DNA of 64,000 nucleotides from Coniella vitis (GCA_011317545.1 WUJK01000011.1:1738724-1802723); one strand, 5' to 3'; shown: positions 47,150 to 58,168, counted from the first letter of the stretch. A program made the numbers and translations. Notes: generated by a model from the letters alone, not told the origin.

Positions 47150-49543
47150 CTTAGTTAATTTCCTCGCTTTCTTCGATAGCCTTTTTAACTTCTTTAATAT
47201 CTAAAAGATTCCAACTTTTTAATAAAGCTATTTCTTTAACCATATCCGGTAATAGCCTATTTCTCGATTTAGTAATAATATTACCCGTAATAGAGAATAT
47301 TCGTTCGACGGAAGCTAAAGTAGCCGGAATTACTAAATATTAACGGGCTAATAGGCTTAAAACCGGATATTTTAAAGTATTAAGTCGCTAGAAATCTAAC
47401 GGATTAATCTAGAAATAATATATTAATAAAAGTAAATTTTTAATTAAATAAAAAGAAATAAATAAAATAATACTTACGTTATTAAGCTTTATATCTTCTT
47501 TTATATAAAAAGATATTTCGTTTAACGACTTTTTAGCTTTAGAAATAAAGATTTCTTCTTCCGATTCGGAATTATTTTTAATAATATCATCGTTAATAAA
47601 GGGTAATATATCGCTTTTAAGCCTATTTAATATTAATATTAATAAATATAAATCGAAATATAAATAGAAATATAACTTACTTCTTATATTCGTTATTTAA
47701 GAATTTAATAGCGTTATCTTTAATAGTAGAATAATAATATAATAAACCGTTTAGTTAAAAGTATAAAAGCTTTAAATAAGGGTTAAGAATAATAGAAATA
47801 ATATATACTTTATAAAGATATATATTTAAAGAATTAAAACGTCGAGGAAAGTATTTTTTAAGCTTTAATAATGCGGTTTCGATAGCTCGAATAAAGTTAT
47901 TATAATATTACTTCTAAAATAAATAATTAGTATATAATATTATAAAAGAAAAAGAAAGAAACTTACGAAATATTCGTTTTCTCGAATCTTTTCTTTAAAA
48001 ATAAGAATAAGCTTTTCGAGTTTATTATATATCGAATAAATATATAAAATACCCCGATTCGAAGTAGTTAAAAATTCGGCTTAGAGTTTAATACTCGGTT
48101 TAACGAATATTTCGAAAATTCGATTTAAATCTTCTAAAGCTATAAATTCGAATTCCGAAAGAAAAATAGCCTTATAATCGCTATTAGAAGTATTTTTAGC
48201 TATATAAACTAAAGCTTCTTTTAGGATTAAAGACGATTTAATTATTTCGTATATCGAATTCTAACGAATAGGGGTATCTAAAAAGTATTAATAAAAAGAA
48301 TAAAAAAGAAAAGAAAAAAAAGAAATAAAGGAAAATATATACTTACCGAGAGAAATTCGAGTTTTATTATATTCTTCTAGAATAAGTCCTTCTTTTTTAT
48401 ATTTCTCGATTCCTTCTTTAAATAGCTTCTTATTTTCCGTTATATATTTAATAAAAGTAAGAATTCTTTATAATTTTATTATAATATCTAAAAAAAGATA
48501 GATTAATTAATATATTAATTTAATAAAAATAATATAGAAGGTTTATACTTATTATTTATATATTCCGTATTATTTTCCGAATCTAAATTAATACTTTCGA
48601 TATAAGAAAATAATTCTTCTTCCGATTTCGAATTTTAAAGATAATTCGCTAATATATCGTTTACTATAATATTAATAATATACGATATATAGCGAATATC
48701 GTATTCGAACGGTTTTCCGATAGTTACTAAATAATCTTCGTTATAATAGTTTATAAACGAATTATTATTCGAAGCGTTATCCCGAATAAATCTAATAAAA
48801 GAATTAATAAATAGCTTTTAAGAAAAAGAAAGAAAGACTTACGATATAATATTTCCAAACTCTAAAGAGGGATATTCGCTTAAAATATCTATAATTTCTG
48901 TATAAAGATATAGGCCCGTATACGAATCGTTAAGAACTTTAAACCCTATATATATATTAATATAAAATATAATAATATAAAGAAAATAAAAAAAGAAAAG
49001 AAAGAAAAAGAAAAAAAAAGAAAAAAAAAGAAAAAAAGAAAAAAAGAAAACCTTACTAATAAGCTTATATATAAGCTTAAAATCTAGATTAATATAAGCT
49101 ATAATAATAGCTAAATATACTATTTAATTAATAGACGTCTAAGTATCGAAAATAATAGAAAATAAACCCTTAGAATTAATATTTTTAAGAAATTAAATAT
49201 TAATAATTTCTCGGGCATTTTCGTAAGTTTTCGATAGAATTCCTCGGATTTTATACCTATTAATAATAGGCGAAAACCTATAAAATAGATCAGAAAATAG
49301 GTTTATATTAAAAGAAATAAATATATACTTACCGATTATAATAACTAAGTAATTCTTTAAAAGAAGGTAAATCGAGAATATTAAAAGAAAGGTTATTACT
49401 TATAATAAAGTCTAGAATCTTATTATAAGCTTCGTTTTCTTCGAAATCGTTTTCTCGAGGTCTTTTCTTCGAAATAGGAGTAAAGAATTCGTTAATAACC
49501 GAAGACGATATTTCGTTTTCTAAATATTAAGTTAATATAAATA

Positions 49544-49590
<47 letters not shown>

Positions 49591-49995
49591 TAAATATTTA
49601 CTTACTTTTAAGTTTTATTTTTTCTAATTCTTTATTAAAAGCAATTTCTGGATATTTATTCTAATAATATCGAACGAAATTCGAAGCTTAAAAGCCCTTA
49701 ATAGGTATAATACGCGAAAAATTATACCTATTTTTATATATATTAGTATATATATATATATAAAGAAATATAGAAAATATTACTTATATCGTATATTAAA
49801 TATTTATTTACCGTTCTTTAAAATAATCGATAGGTAATAAAGTACGAATAAATAAATTATTAATAAATATATAAATATTCGACTTTTCCGCATCGGGTAA
49901 AGCGTAATTCGGATTATTAAATTTCGAATTCTGAAAAGAAATAATCGATTCTAAATCGGAATTAATATTTTCCGAATTAGCTCGAGTTAAAGGGC
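47150..49995 (-). pseudogene. hAT transposase remnant with several introns
   Basis: No intact frame, but the minus strand still reads hAT sequence. The C-terminal dimerisation domain at about 47160-47410 gives NPLDF*RLNTLKYPVLSLL, then IPATLASVERIFSITGNI and NRLLPDMVKEIALLKSWN. Upstream, 49510-49332 reads ENEAYNKILDFIISNNLSF and SFKELLSYYNR. Then comes a spliced YKIRGILSKTYENAREIIN, and IIFDT*TS near 49140, where hAT proteins have DTWTS. The stops replace expected Trp (TGG to TAG) or Gln (CAA to TAA), as RIP would produce. GTAAG donors occur on the minus strand near 47475, 47678, 47964, 48345, 48840, 49055, 49330 and 49603. One clear intron is 47477-47409. Confidence 0.85.
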
Positions 49996-50276
49996 CGGCG
50001 ATAAAAATCGAGGCTTACGATTTAGGAAGGGAGATAAAAGAATCTATTTTATATAGAATAAAAGGGATAATATAAGGGTTATAAGTAATATATAAAAGTA
50101 ATAAGCGAATAGATATAAAGATTTATCTAAAGCTTAAAGAAAGAAAGAAGAAAGATTAAGAATAAACTAAGAAAACGAGAGATATTTATATTTCTTATTC
50201 GAAATTCTAGAAGTTTCTATTATATTAATAATATATTATTAATAGAATTTCTTAGAATTCTATAGAAATTCGGTAG

Positions 50277-50450
50277 AAATATATAGAAGTTTATAGAAAT
50301 TCGTTAGAAACCTATAGAATTCTATAGAATTCTATTAGTTTCTATTAGTTTCTATTAATTTCTATTAGTTTCTATTAACTTCTATTAGTTTCTATTAATT
50401 TCTATTAGGTTCTATTAAGTTCTAGTAGATTCTATTAATTTCTATTATAG
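50277..50450. repeat. degenerate TTTCTATTA repeat
   Basis: About a dozen imperfect 10-11 bp units of the type TTTCTATTAG/TTTCTATTAA, inside the hAT element between the transposase remnant and the satellite. Confidence 0.8.
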
Positions 50451-50476
50451 ATATAATATATTTTTATAAGTTTCTT

Positions 50477-50970
50477 ATTAAATATAATAGAATTCTAATT
50501 AAATATAATAGAATTCTAATTAAATATAATAGAATTCTAATTAAATATAATAGAATTCTAATTAAATATAATAGAATTCTAATTAAATATAATAGAATTC
50601 TAATTAAATATAATAGAATTCTAATTAAATATAATAGAATTCTAATTAAATATAATAGAATTCTAATTAAATATAATAGAATTCTAATTAAATATAATAG
50701 AATTCTAATTAAATATAATAGAATTCTAATTAAATATAATAGAATTCTAATTAAATATAATAGAATTCTAATTAAATATAATAGAATTCTAATTAAATAT
50801 AATAGAATTCTAATTAAATATAATAGAATTCTAATTAAATATAATAGAATTCTAATTAAATATAATAGAATTCTAATTAAATATAATAGAATTCTAATTA
50901 AATATAATAGAATTCTAATTAAATATAATAGAATTCTAATTAAATATAATAGAATTCTAATTAAATATAA
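50477..50970. repeat. 21-bp tandem satellite, block 1
   Basis: Twenty-three GAATTC-containing 21-bp units in perfect register: GAATTC at 50490 and every 21 bp to 50952. Units look identical by eye. Sits inside the hAT element. Confidence 0.95.
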
Positions 50971-51220
50971 AATAAACCTTTATAAAAATATATTAATAAA
51001 ATATTCTTTAATAAATATTATATAATTAAAATAAATATAATAGAATTCTAATTAAATATAATAGAATTCTAATTAAATATAATAGAATTCTAATTAAATA
51101 TAATAGAATTCTAATTAAATATAATAGAATTCTAATTAAATATAAAATAAACCTTTATAAAAATATATTAATAAAATATTCTTTAATAAATATTATATAA
51201 TTAAAATAAATATAATTTAA
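50971..51220. repeat. satellite block 2 with 175-bp higher-order duplication
   Basis: A roughly 70-bp spacer starting AATAAACCTT at 50971 recurs at 51146. Between them lie five more 21-bp units (GAATTC at 51043, 51064, 51085, 51106, 51127). The offset of 175 bp equals the spacer plus five units. Confidence 0.9.
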
Positions 51221-51517
51221 ATATAATTTAAATATTAATAATTTAATATATTATAAATATTATAATATATTTATTTATTTTCTTTTTTTTAAAAAAAAGT
51301 CTTAGTACTTTTAGTTACTAAAAGTACTAAAAATACTAACTAAACTAACTAAAGAAAAGTTTAATACTAACTAACTAAGACTAAAGCTTATTAAAGTACT
51401 AACTAAAACTAACTAAAAGGAAATTTAGTACTAACTAACTAAGATTAAAGATAACTAAAGTACTAACTAACTAAGGTTTTTTTTTAGTTAGTTAGTTAGT
51501 AACTAAAAACTAAGGAT

Positions 51518-51533
51518 TAATTTTCCAACCCTG
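51518..51533 (-). repeat. right terminal inverted repeat
   Basis: Reverse complement of 46775-46790, 16 of 16 bases. Confidence 0.95.
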
Positions 51534-51541
51534 TTGGTTAT
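51534..51541. repeat. right 8-bp target-site duplication
   Basis: TTGGTTAT, identical to 46767-46774. Confidence 0.93.
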
Positions 51542-51857
51542 TGCTTTTCGCAAGCGATGAACATTATCTTTTTCCACATGTGAGTACTACTGTAACGTAC
51601 TTGGACTTGTCGATTTCAAGGAATCAACGGAGGCCTTATGTTCGCAACATGAGGCTAGGATTCAAATCAATAGGCTTTTAAGTTATGAAAACTAGAAAAC
51701 TGACAAAAAACAAAACAAAAAAACAGTAGCAATGCAAATCGTTTATCAATGTAGCGATATAGAAGGACAGTTCATATATTAGGCCGAGTTAACAGCCACT
51801 TGTATATATATGTATCAGTTGCTTAGCCTTACAAGACAGGTATCATTTTCCCCCTAA
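51542..51857. other. NOC2 3' flank
   Basis: 316 bp of ordinary composition between the transposon and the NOC2 stop. No gene is seen. Confidence 0.5.
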
Positions 51858-54236
51858 TCATTCATCATCGTCGTCCTCGTCGTCCTCATCCTCATCGTCC
51901 TCGTCCTCCTCGTCCTCCTCTTCCTCCTCTTCCTCTTCCTCTTCCTCTTCCTCCTCCTCCTCTTCCTCGTTCTCCTCGTCCTCATCCTTTATCCTCCTTC
52001 GTTCTTCCTCCTTCCTCTTCTTGTCGTCCTCTTTCCTGGCTTCTTCCATCATCTTTGCTTTTTCCGCTTTCAATTTACGCTGCGTGACGACAAACACTCC
52101 GATCGGCGTTTTCTCCCAGTCGAATCCGCTAAGGAACTTGTCCACCTGGTCGCGATTCTTGGGTGCAAAGTCAACCTTGACGCGCTTCTGTTCGATAAAT
52201 TTGGCGTTGGCCTCAATCTTTTGCACCAGGAGAGCAATCTGCGTCACCAGCTTCGTATTCCTGTTGCCGTTGCCCTTTGTTGCTTTCTTGTTGCCACGCG
52301 CCTCCTTCGACCACCGCTTGAGCATAATGACAACAGGCAAGGCGAACTCGGGGAAAGCAATATTTGTCGACCAAATGGCAAAGTACTCGCAAAAGAGCTC
52401 GACTACTTGCTCGCCCACGCCGTCCTGGTAGACACGGGTGCGCAGGTACGACTTGGGCGCCTTGTACTGGACGCTGAAATCAAGAGCCTTCAAAGTCGTC
52501 GCCTTGGGGGGCTTCTTCATCTCGGCCGAGTTGAGCACCTCCAGGAGCGCCGAGGCGAGCGGGATGTAGGTGCCGGTGGCACGCGAGACCCGCAGCAGTG
52601 AGCGGATGAGGTGGAAACGGAGGGGGAAGTAGAGGGCGGTGGGGATGAGGCGCATGGCTCCCAAAGTGACTTGGACGAGCGGGTATATGAGCAGTTTCAA
52701 CTGGCTTTCTTTGTTGGATTCCGCTTCCTTGAGCAAACTGCAGTGCTCGGCGAGGACGCAAGACCAAAAGTCGAGCGAGTGAACGTACTGCCAGTTGTAG
52801 ACAGCCTTGTACGACTCGTTTTGATTGTGCGTGATGCTGTTGCGCAGGTGAATGGCAAGTTGGCGGATAAAGGTAAAGGCGGTGGTGTAGCCGATGGATT
52901 GGTCGATGCCCCAGAGCTCGGCGGCCGAGTTCTTCATGAGATTGATGCCTTGGATTGTGTTGGGGTTGGTCGAGCGGCTCCCTTGGATGAGGCCCTGGTA
53001 GGTTACCTTGAGGACAGCCTCGCGAATGCCCTTGTCGCCAATGACGACGAGTCTGCGCAGGACCAGGAAGGCTGTTATCCTGGTTGCCTCGCTGCTGGAG
53101 GATTGCGACCAGAAGTGGACGATGGTCTTGATAAGGTTCTTGAGAACTTTGCGGAAGGAGAGCAGGTAGGGCAGGAGGGGTGTGAGGGCGGAAATGGTGA
53201 GTTTCAGGGTGGCATCATCCGAGAGTGTCCCTAAGAGGTGGAGGACAGAAGCCGCGTAGCTCTTGATGAGTATGGAGAGAGTCCTGAACTTTTTGGTCTC
53301 GGTCGGTATCGTGACCTTGCCGGAAGCAGTCTCCTTGATGGGGCAGTGGTGTTGCAGCACTTCGGGAATCTGCTTGAGTGCCACTATGAGGATGTCGTGG
53401 AACACCTCTGGGTCTGAGATTGTGTATTTTTGCTTCTTCTCCTCGTCATCTTCGTTGAGGTGTGCGGCACTGCGGAAAGCCAGAACAACTTGTCGTGCAG
53501 CCCGCAGCGATTTTGTTTCGGTAATCGAAGTCTTCCATCGTGCGACCATGGTCTTGGTGAGCTCATTGCGCGAGGAAAACTCGTCGTCGTCATCCGACTC
53601 GGCCTCGACAGCGGCCTTGCTGTCCTTCTTCCTCTTCTTCTTGGGCTGCTCGTTGTCTTCGCTCCCGCTCAGCTCATCAATCTCTGCCATGTCCACATTC
53701 TCATCGAAATCAAGGGCCTCGGGGTCGTTCTCCTGCAGGTACTTGTAAAACTCGGGGTCATTCTTGGCCAGAGCATCCATGGCGCCTTTGCTCATGCCCA
53801 CGTCAGCATCGTCCGACTCAGCATCGCTGTTGTCGTCGTCACCGTCAGGGGACGCCGAGTCGCTGTCCCCGTCGTCATCATCTTGTGGCGCATCGCGCTT
53901 TCTCTTGCCCAGCTTGCCATTGGCAGCCTTGGCCTTCTTGTCACCGGCCTTCTTGTCTATGATCTCAAAGCCGCCACTGAAAAAGTCGTCGACGCTCATG
54001 CCACTGACGGTGGCATCGGGGGCATTCTTCTTGGGCTTAGCTGCAGTCTCGTTTTCGCCGTCGGCCTTGGGGCCCTTGAAAAAGTCGTCATCGCGGGAGC
54101 GCTTTGCCTGCTTCTTGGCCTTTTGCTGGGCGCGCTGCTTGACCTTTGCGTCGGCCTTGCGCTTGTCGAGGACGCCCTTGAGGTGGTTCTTTTCGAACTT
54201 CTTGGTCGCCTTGGCGTTCTTCTTGCCGGGACCCAT
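51858..54236 (-). CDS. NOC2: nucleolar complex protein 2 (60S ribosome export)
   Basis: Ribosome assembly factor that pairs with Noc1 and then Noc3 to move pre-60S particles from nucleolus to nucleoplasm. Single exon; from Met 54236 (MGPGKKNAKATKKFEKNHLK) it is 792 residues; an in-frame Met at 54326 would add 30 non-conserved residues. The N-terminus is Lys-rich, then acidic (DDDDGDSDSASPDGDDD). The Noc2 helical-repeat core spans about residues 230-720: PLVQVTLGAMRLIPTALYFP, RFHLIRSLLRVSRATGTYIP, PKSYLRTRVYQDGVGEQVVE, FPEFALPVVIMLKRWSKEA. The last 50 or so residues are almost only Glu and Asp, which is a longer acidic end than usual for the family. Confidence 0.92.
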   Translation of the reverse strand: MGPGKKNAKATKKFEKNHLKGVLDKRKADAKVKQRAQQKAKKQAKRSRDDDFFKGPKADGENETAAKPKKNAPDATVSGMSVDDFFSGGFEIIDKKAGDKKAKAANGKLGKRKRDAPQDDDDGDSDSASPDGDDDNSDAESDDADVGMSKGAMDALAKNDPEFYKYLQENDPEALDFDENVDMAEIDELSGSEDNEQPKKKRKKDSKAAVEAESDDDDEFSSRNELTKTMVARWKTSITETKSLRAARQVVLAFRSAAHLNEDDEEKKQKYTISDPEVFHDILIVALKQIPEVLQHHCPIKETASGKVTIPTETKKFRTLSILIKSYAASVLHLLGTLSDDATLKLTISALTPLLPYLLSFRKVLKNLIKTIVHFWSQSSSSEATRITAFLVLRRLVVIGDKGIREAVLKVTYQGLIQGSRSTNPNTIQGINLMKNSAAELWGIDQSIGYTTAFTFIRQLAIHLRNSITHNQNESYKAVYNWQYVHSLDFWSCVLAEHCSLLKEAESNKESQLKLLIYPLVQVTLGAMRLIPTALYFPLRFHLIRSLLRVSRATGTYIPLASALLEVLNSAEMKKPPKATTLKALDFSVQYKAPKSYLRTRVYQDGVGEQVVELFCEYFAIWSTNIAFPEFALPVVIMLKRWSKEARGNKKATKGNGNRNTKLVTQIALLVQKIEANAKFIEQKRVKVDFAPKNRDQVDKFLSGFDWEKTPIGVFVVTQRKLKAEKAKMMEEARKEDDKKRKEEERRRIKDEDEENEEEEEEEEEEEEEEEEEEDEEDEDDEDEDDEDDDDE

Positions 54237-54629
54237 CTTGTTTTTGGTGGCACCTATGGGCGGAGGTTGGTGGGTGGGATGAGGATTGGTGTTGCTGGAC
54301 TTTTCGAAGGGGAAAAGCCACGGCAAAGAATGGACGTTCGAGGCGGGACTGGGTGGGCGGCCAATTGCAATTATGGATTGCTGCTTTCTCGAAAAATTTC
54401 CAGGCTTGCTGGGCGATAAGCGGCTTATCTAAACCCGTACCCTGGTGTGGTCCCCTGCCAAAAGGTACGGGGGTACTTTGGTACTTTGCGACAGGTAACT
54501 TGACTGACAAGTGAGCGACTTGGGCAACTGCCTCGATGGGCACTCTGGCAGCCTCGCTCATGCCGTCCGCCTCGCATGCAACATCATCACTACCAAAATG
54601 ATAATGTCAAGATCCAGCTTCGCGTCAAG
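54237..54629. other. divergent promoter region NOC2/VPS28
   Basis: About 390 bp. Contains GGTACGGGGGTACTTTGGTACTTT-type repeats of GGTAC at 54463-54485. No gene is seen. Confidence 0.45.
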
Positions 54630-55509
54630 ATGATACCCAGACAGGCATATGCGCCCACACCGCACAGCTACGTACCAAATACAACCCTCTCCGCCACCAT
54701 TAATCTCGATGAGGCAAGTACAACTCACAGACCAACTCAATCTCATCTCATCATCCTCGTCTCAGGCTGTTCTACCGCCTCATTAACACTGCGCACGCAA
54801 TAAATAATCACAGGAAGTCAAACTTGCAGACACCCGCGCCGAGCGCGACCTGCAAGACTCGCTAGCCGAGATCTTCAGCATCCTCGTCACCCTCGACGAG
54901 CTCGAAAAGGCCTTCCTCAAGGACGCCATCCCGGAAGCAGACTACACGGAGATCTGCGAGCGCAGCCTCAAGCAGTACAACGCCATCTTGGTCGATGAAG
55001 GCGTCGCCAGAGCCTTTGTCGGCATTGAGGAATTCAAGGCCGAGTGGGATGTTGGTCTCCGTCTCCGCCACCACCTCTTTCACCACTATCGTCGCTAATC
55101 ACACACACAATAGCTTGAAATCCCCCGCGCCACAGAGCGCATCCGCGTCGGCATGCCCAGCACAGCCCTCACAGCCTCTGCAGGCGCCCCGCCACCGTCC
55201 CAAACACCAGGGGGCAGCAACACCAGTGGCGCGCTCATCCTCGAAGCAACGCAGGACTTCATCACCTTTCTCGATGCCCTGCGGCTCGGTCTCTTGGCAA
55301 AAGACCAATTACACCCGCTGCTAACGGACGTCATCCAGTCCGTGAACAAGGTGACGGACCGTGATTTTGAGAATAGGGGCAAAATTGTGCAGTGGCTCAT
55401 TGCGCTCAACCAGATGCGTGCGACGGAGGAGCTGAGCGATGCGCAGGCGAGGGAGCTTGAGTTGGATATCAACTCGGCATATCAGGGGTTCAAGAGTACA
55501 TTGACTTGA
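54630..55509 (+). CDS. VPS28: ESCRT-I subunit VPS28
   Basis: Part of ESCRT-I, which sorts ubiquitinated cargo into multivesicular bodies and links to ESCRT-II. Exons 54630-54713, 54814-55050, 55114-55509; 238 residues. Intron 1 (100 bp) has a GC donor (GAG|GCAAGT) and CACAG acceptor; the join reads SATINLDEEVKLADTRAERD, as in fungal Vps28. Intron 2 (63 bp) has a weak GTTGGT donor and AATAG acceptor, joining FKAEWD to LEIPRATERIRVGMP. N-terminal core: SLAEIFSILVTLDELEKAFL. C-terminal four-helix domain: FITFLDALRLGLLAKDQLHP, then DVIQSVNKVTDRDFENRGKI and VQWLIALNQM. The start is uncertain: Met 54630 (MIPRQAYAPTPHSYVPN) or in-frame Met 54576. Confidence 0.87.
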
Positions 55510-55671
55510 ACGAGGCGCGGCCTATTTGAAGATCTTTGCATGTCTGTCGTGATTTCCATACTGGCTGTACAACATCCCGGCACAACACATACCGGATAGA
55601 CCTCCTCCACTGTCTTTGTGATGCCTTTTGGAATGTGCCTGCTTGTCCACGATATACGCAAAGCAAGTCCA

Positions 55672-57483
55672 TCAGACGAGAAACGTCCAGAAGCTGGGAT
55701 ACACAAACTCCTCTTCAAAGATGCGCCTCACCTGCTCGAGCACAAACCTCTCCACCTTGCCCACATTCTTGAGACTCTGCTTGCCGCCTTCCCGCTGTCC
55801 AATCTCACTCTCGACGCGAATTTCTTGTAACAGCCCACCCATTTTAGTGTTCCGAGCAGCAGGGCCATGAGCTCCACCTGCACCACTCCCACTCCGACCT
55901 CCACCCTGCTGCTCTGCACCACCCTCCTCATCATCCCCGCCCACAGCGGCAAGCGCATCCTCTGGACTCAAGAAACAGAAATGCACTCTTTTGCGAATGT
56001 ATGCCACCACACCGACGCCATCAAATGATAGCCCCGTAATACTCAACCGTAGCGGGATCCCGACAAAGCTCGGCATGGGGTAATCAAGGAGGATATCAGC
56101 TGTGAGGAGGAGTCTGACATCGCCCGAATACCGGATACGGAAGACGGCTTGGATGTCTTCTATTCGTGGCTCGCGGAAGCGTGGGCGTTTCTCATTGTCG
56201 TCGTCATCGTCATCGTCATCATCATCTTCACCGTCATTGATGTGCTGTTCTCCATCAATGTCATCGTCTTCTACGATGGCGCTCCCTCCGAGAACAGTCT
56301 TATCCCTGGTCGGAGGCCGCGATATCCCGCCCGAAGAAGTAGCTGCAAATGTAGACACACTGGACTTCTCATGCAGCGCGGGATCAGAGAGATGAATGGG
56401 CGTCAAGCCTGACAGCGAAGACGAGGCAGCGGGCTGGTTGAAGCCTTCTATCGAAACGGACCCCTGGCTTGGGTTGCGACTGTGACTTGGCGCACGATGG
56501 TCGATCCCTGCTCCAGCTGCTGCTCCGTGATACAAGTGTTCAGGCAGCCCAGCCGTAGATATGGACGCTGGGCTACTTCCGCCCATCTCTGGCGTGCGAG
56601 ATTGGTGATACTTGTACTGCTTGTTGTTGTTGTTGTTGTTGTTGTTGTTATTCGGATTGTTGTTCCCAAGCTGCGCACCGGCCACAGCAGCAAGCGGCGT
56701 CTGCGTCCCGCTCAACCCGCCCGCAAGATGAGAATGAAAATAATGCAGATTGGACGTGCCTCCCGGGATCCCTGGTGTCGAGGTGCCCCAAAAGGGACTG
56801 CCCATGTCCTGTGGTATGGACGAGATGCCGCGCATGTGCGCCCCAGGGAAGGTGGTCGTAATGTGGGGTGGGAGGGCCGAGAGCCTTGCACCGCCGGCTC
56901 CCATGCGTAGATGGGGAGGCGGTGCGCCTGGCCGTTCTCTCATTCCTTTGCTGTTGCTGCTTTTGCTGCTGCTACTGGGCGGTGCTCCTCCGTTGCCGCG
57001 TCGTCGGAAATCTGTGGTGGCAGAAGCAGCTCCTCGCAAGCCATGCACCCCTCCACCACCGCTCCCATTCGCAGCAAATCGGCCACCTGGCACGCTTAAC
57101 CCGCCAAAGCTCCCATTACCACCGCGCCCGCTGCCGCCGCCGCCGCCGCCGCCACGGCTATATTCGCCATACTCTCCATCCACATCCCTCTCCACCACAT
57201 AGCCGTCGTCGTCTTCCAAGTCATCAGCATCATCATCCGAGTCGTCATCATCATCTGCAGCAGGATTCTCCTCATAGAAATCCGGCAACGGGTCTGTGAT
57301 ATCCTTGAGCTCCAGCTCCGGCGGTGTAGCCCCAAACGCAAAATCATGCACCGTGACCGATTTGATGAAGCGGGGCAGGGCCACAGATTGGAATTTGGTG
57401 TGGATGAAGTCGCGAATCGAGTGCGCGAGGGCGTCGCCGTCGGGTCCCGTAGTGAGGGTTTCCCAGTTGAGGTCGATGGACAT
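55672..57483 (-). CDS. MDM12: mitochondrial distribution and morphology protein 12
   Basis: Component of the ERMES tether between ER and mitochondria; its SMP fold carries phospholipids. Single exon, 603 residues. The family N-terminus [20 protein letters not shown] and [20 protein letters not shown] is intact. The C-terminal half of the SMP domain reads [40 protein letters not shown] and ends [15 protein letters not shown]. Between them lie long disordered insertions: acidic, poly-Gly ([13 protein letters not shown]), a poly-Asn run of about ten residues from a TTG/GTT repeat near 56620-56651, and a poly-Asp run. These make it longer than yeast Mdm12 (about 270). It lies downstream of the copper ATPase on the same strand with a 685-bp gap. 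Confidence 0.93.
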   Translation of the reverse strand: MSIDLNWETLTTGPDGDALAHSIRDFIHTKFQSVALPRFIKSVTVHDFAFGATPPELELKDITDPLPDFYEENPAADDDDDSDDDADDLEDDDGYVVERDVDGEYGEYSRGGGGGGGSGRGGNGSFGGLSVPGGRFAANGSGGGGVHGLRGAASATTDFRRRGNGGAPPSSSSKSSNSKGMRERPGAPPPHLRMGAGGARLSALPPHITTTFPGAHMRGISSIPQDMGSPFWGTSTPGIPGGTSNLHYFHSHLAGGLSGTQTPLAAVAGAQLGNNNPNNNNNNNNNNKQYKYHQSRTPEMGGSSPASISTAGLPEHLYHGAAAGAGIDHRAPSHSRNPSQGSVSIEGFNQPAASSSLSGLTPIHLSDPALHEKSSVSTFAATSSGGISRPPTRDKTVLGGSAIVEDDDIDGEQHINDGEDDDDDDDDDDNEKRPRFREPRIEDIQAVFRIRYSGDVRLLLTADILLDYPMPSFVGIPLRLSITGLSFDGVGVVAYIRKRVHFCFLSPEDALAAVGGDDEEGGAEQQGGGRSGSGAGGAHGPAARNTKMGGLLQEIRVESEIGQREGGKQSLKNVGKVERFVLEQVRRIFEEEFVYPSFWTFLV

Positions 57484-58168
57484 GTTTGGCCGGGACGGGG
57501 GGGCCCGTAGGTTTGACTGTGGGTGACCGTCCCCCTGGTTTTTCGTTTTGCTCCGCCTGTTTTTGTTTCTGGGCAGCCTTTGCTTTGTACAGATTCAGGG
57601 TCTTGTCGAGACAGCTGATGCGGCGTGGCGAATTGCAGACGGTGTGGAGATGGTAGAGCAAAGAGTACTGAAGGCTACTTGAATTGGGTTGAGGTTGAAG
57701 GAGTTGGGTACATCAAGATTCCGGTATTCCAGCCAGAGTCGTAGATTGTGAGATTGCGACAATCGAGGCAGCAACGCGAACGTTCCCGATCAGTCCTTCC
57801 AGTCGTCGCTGACACCTGCTCACTGCAGAGAGATATTTCCAATCTTGCGACGCACTCTGCTTGTAGTTGATAGTGGTAACATTTAGTGGGTGGCGTCCAT
57901 GACTTTTGGAATTGACCTTCGTGGTCGTGACCAGGGTTCGGGTTACGTTCAAGTCTCCAACATGATTCGGCAGAGACCAAGTTGTCACAATACCTAGACA
58001 GATGCAGAACATGACCAGGTCAAGTTTTCAGTTTGGTGACTATTTTGTAATAAGGCGTAATAAGCACATAGGCCAAGTCAATATACAAACAACAACACCC
58101 GCTTCTCGCACTTTACACAAATCATATTCCAGAAGCTGGGCCAGCCCGTCGGTTCACACGGCTTAGAC
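57484..58168. other. MDM12 promoter region
   Basis: 685 bp between the copper ATPase stop and the MDM12 start, both on the minus strand. No gene or repeat is seen. Confidence 0.5.

Larger units (their letters stand above)
46775..51533 (-). mobile_element. RIP-degraded hAT DNA transposon, 4.76 kb
   Basis: Element bounded by perfect 16-bp inverted repeats and an 8-bp duplication. Subterminal zones at both ends (about 46790-46990 and 51300-51515) are packed with ACTAACTAA/TTAGTTAGT units, as expected for transposase binding repeats. The interior is extremely AT-rich; by eye CpA and TpG are nearly absent while CpG persists, which is the RIP pattern. The transposase is on the minus strand and broken by stops. 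A 21-bp satellite fills part of the right-hand side. Flanking genes FAB1 and NOC2 are intact, so insertion was intergenic. Confidence 0.93.

Noticed and set aside
50477..51140. Regular 21-bp repeats as a possible CRISPR array
   Set aside because: There are no spacers, the genome is eukaryotic, and the array lies inside a transposon; it is a satellite.
53430..54419. 329-codon plus-strand frame opposite NOC2
   Set aside because: Its Leu/Val-rich sequence is the complement of the Lys/Asp/Glu-rich NOC2 N-terminus; no start context or homology.
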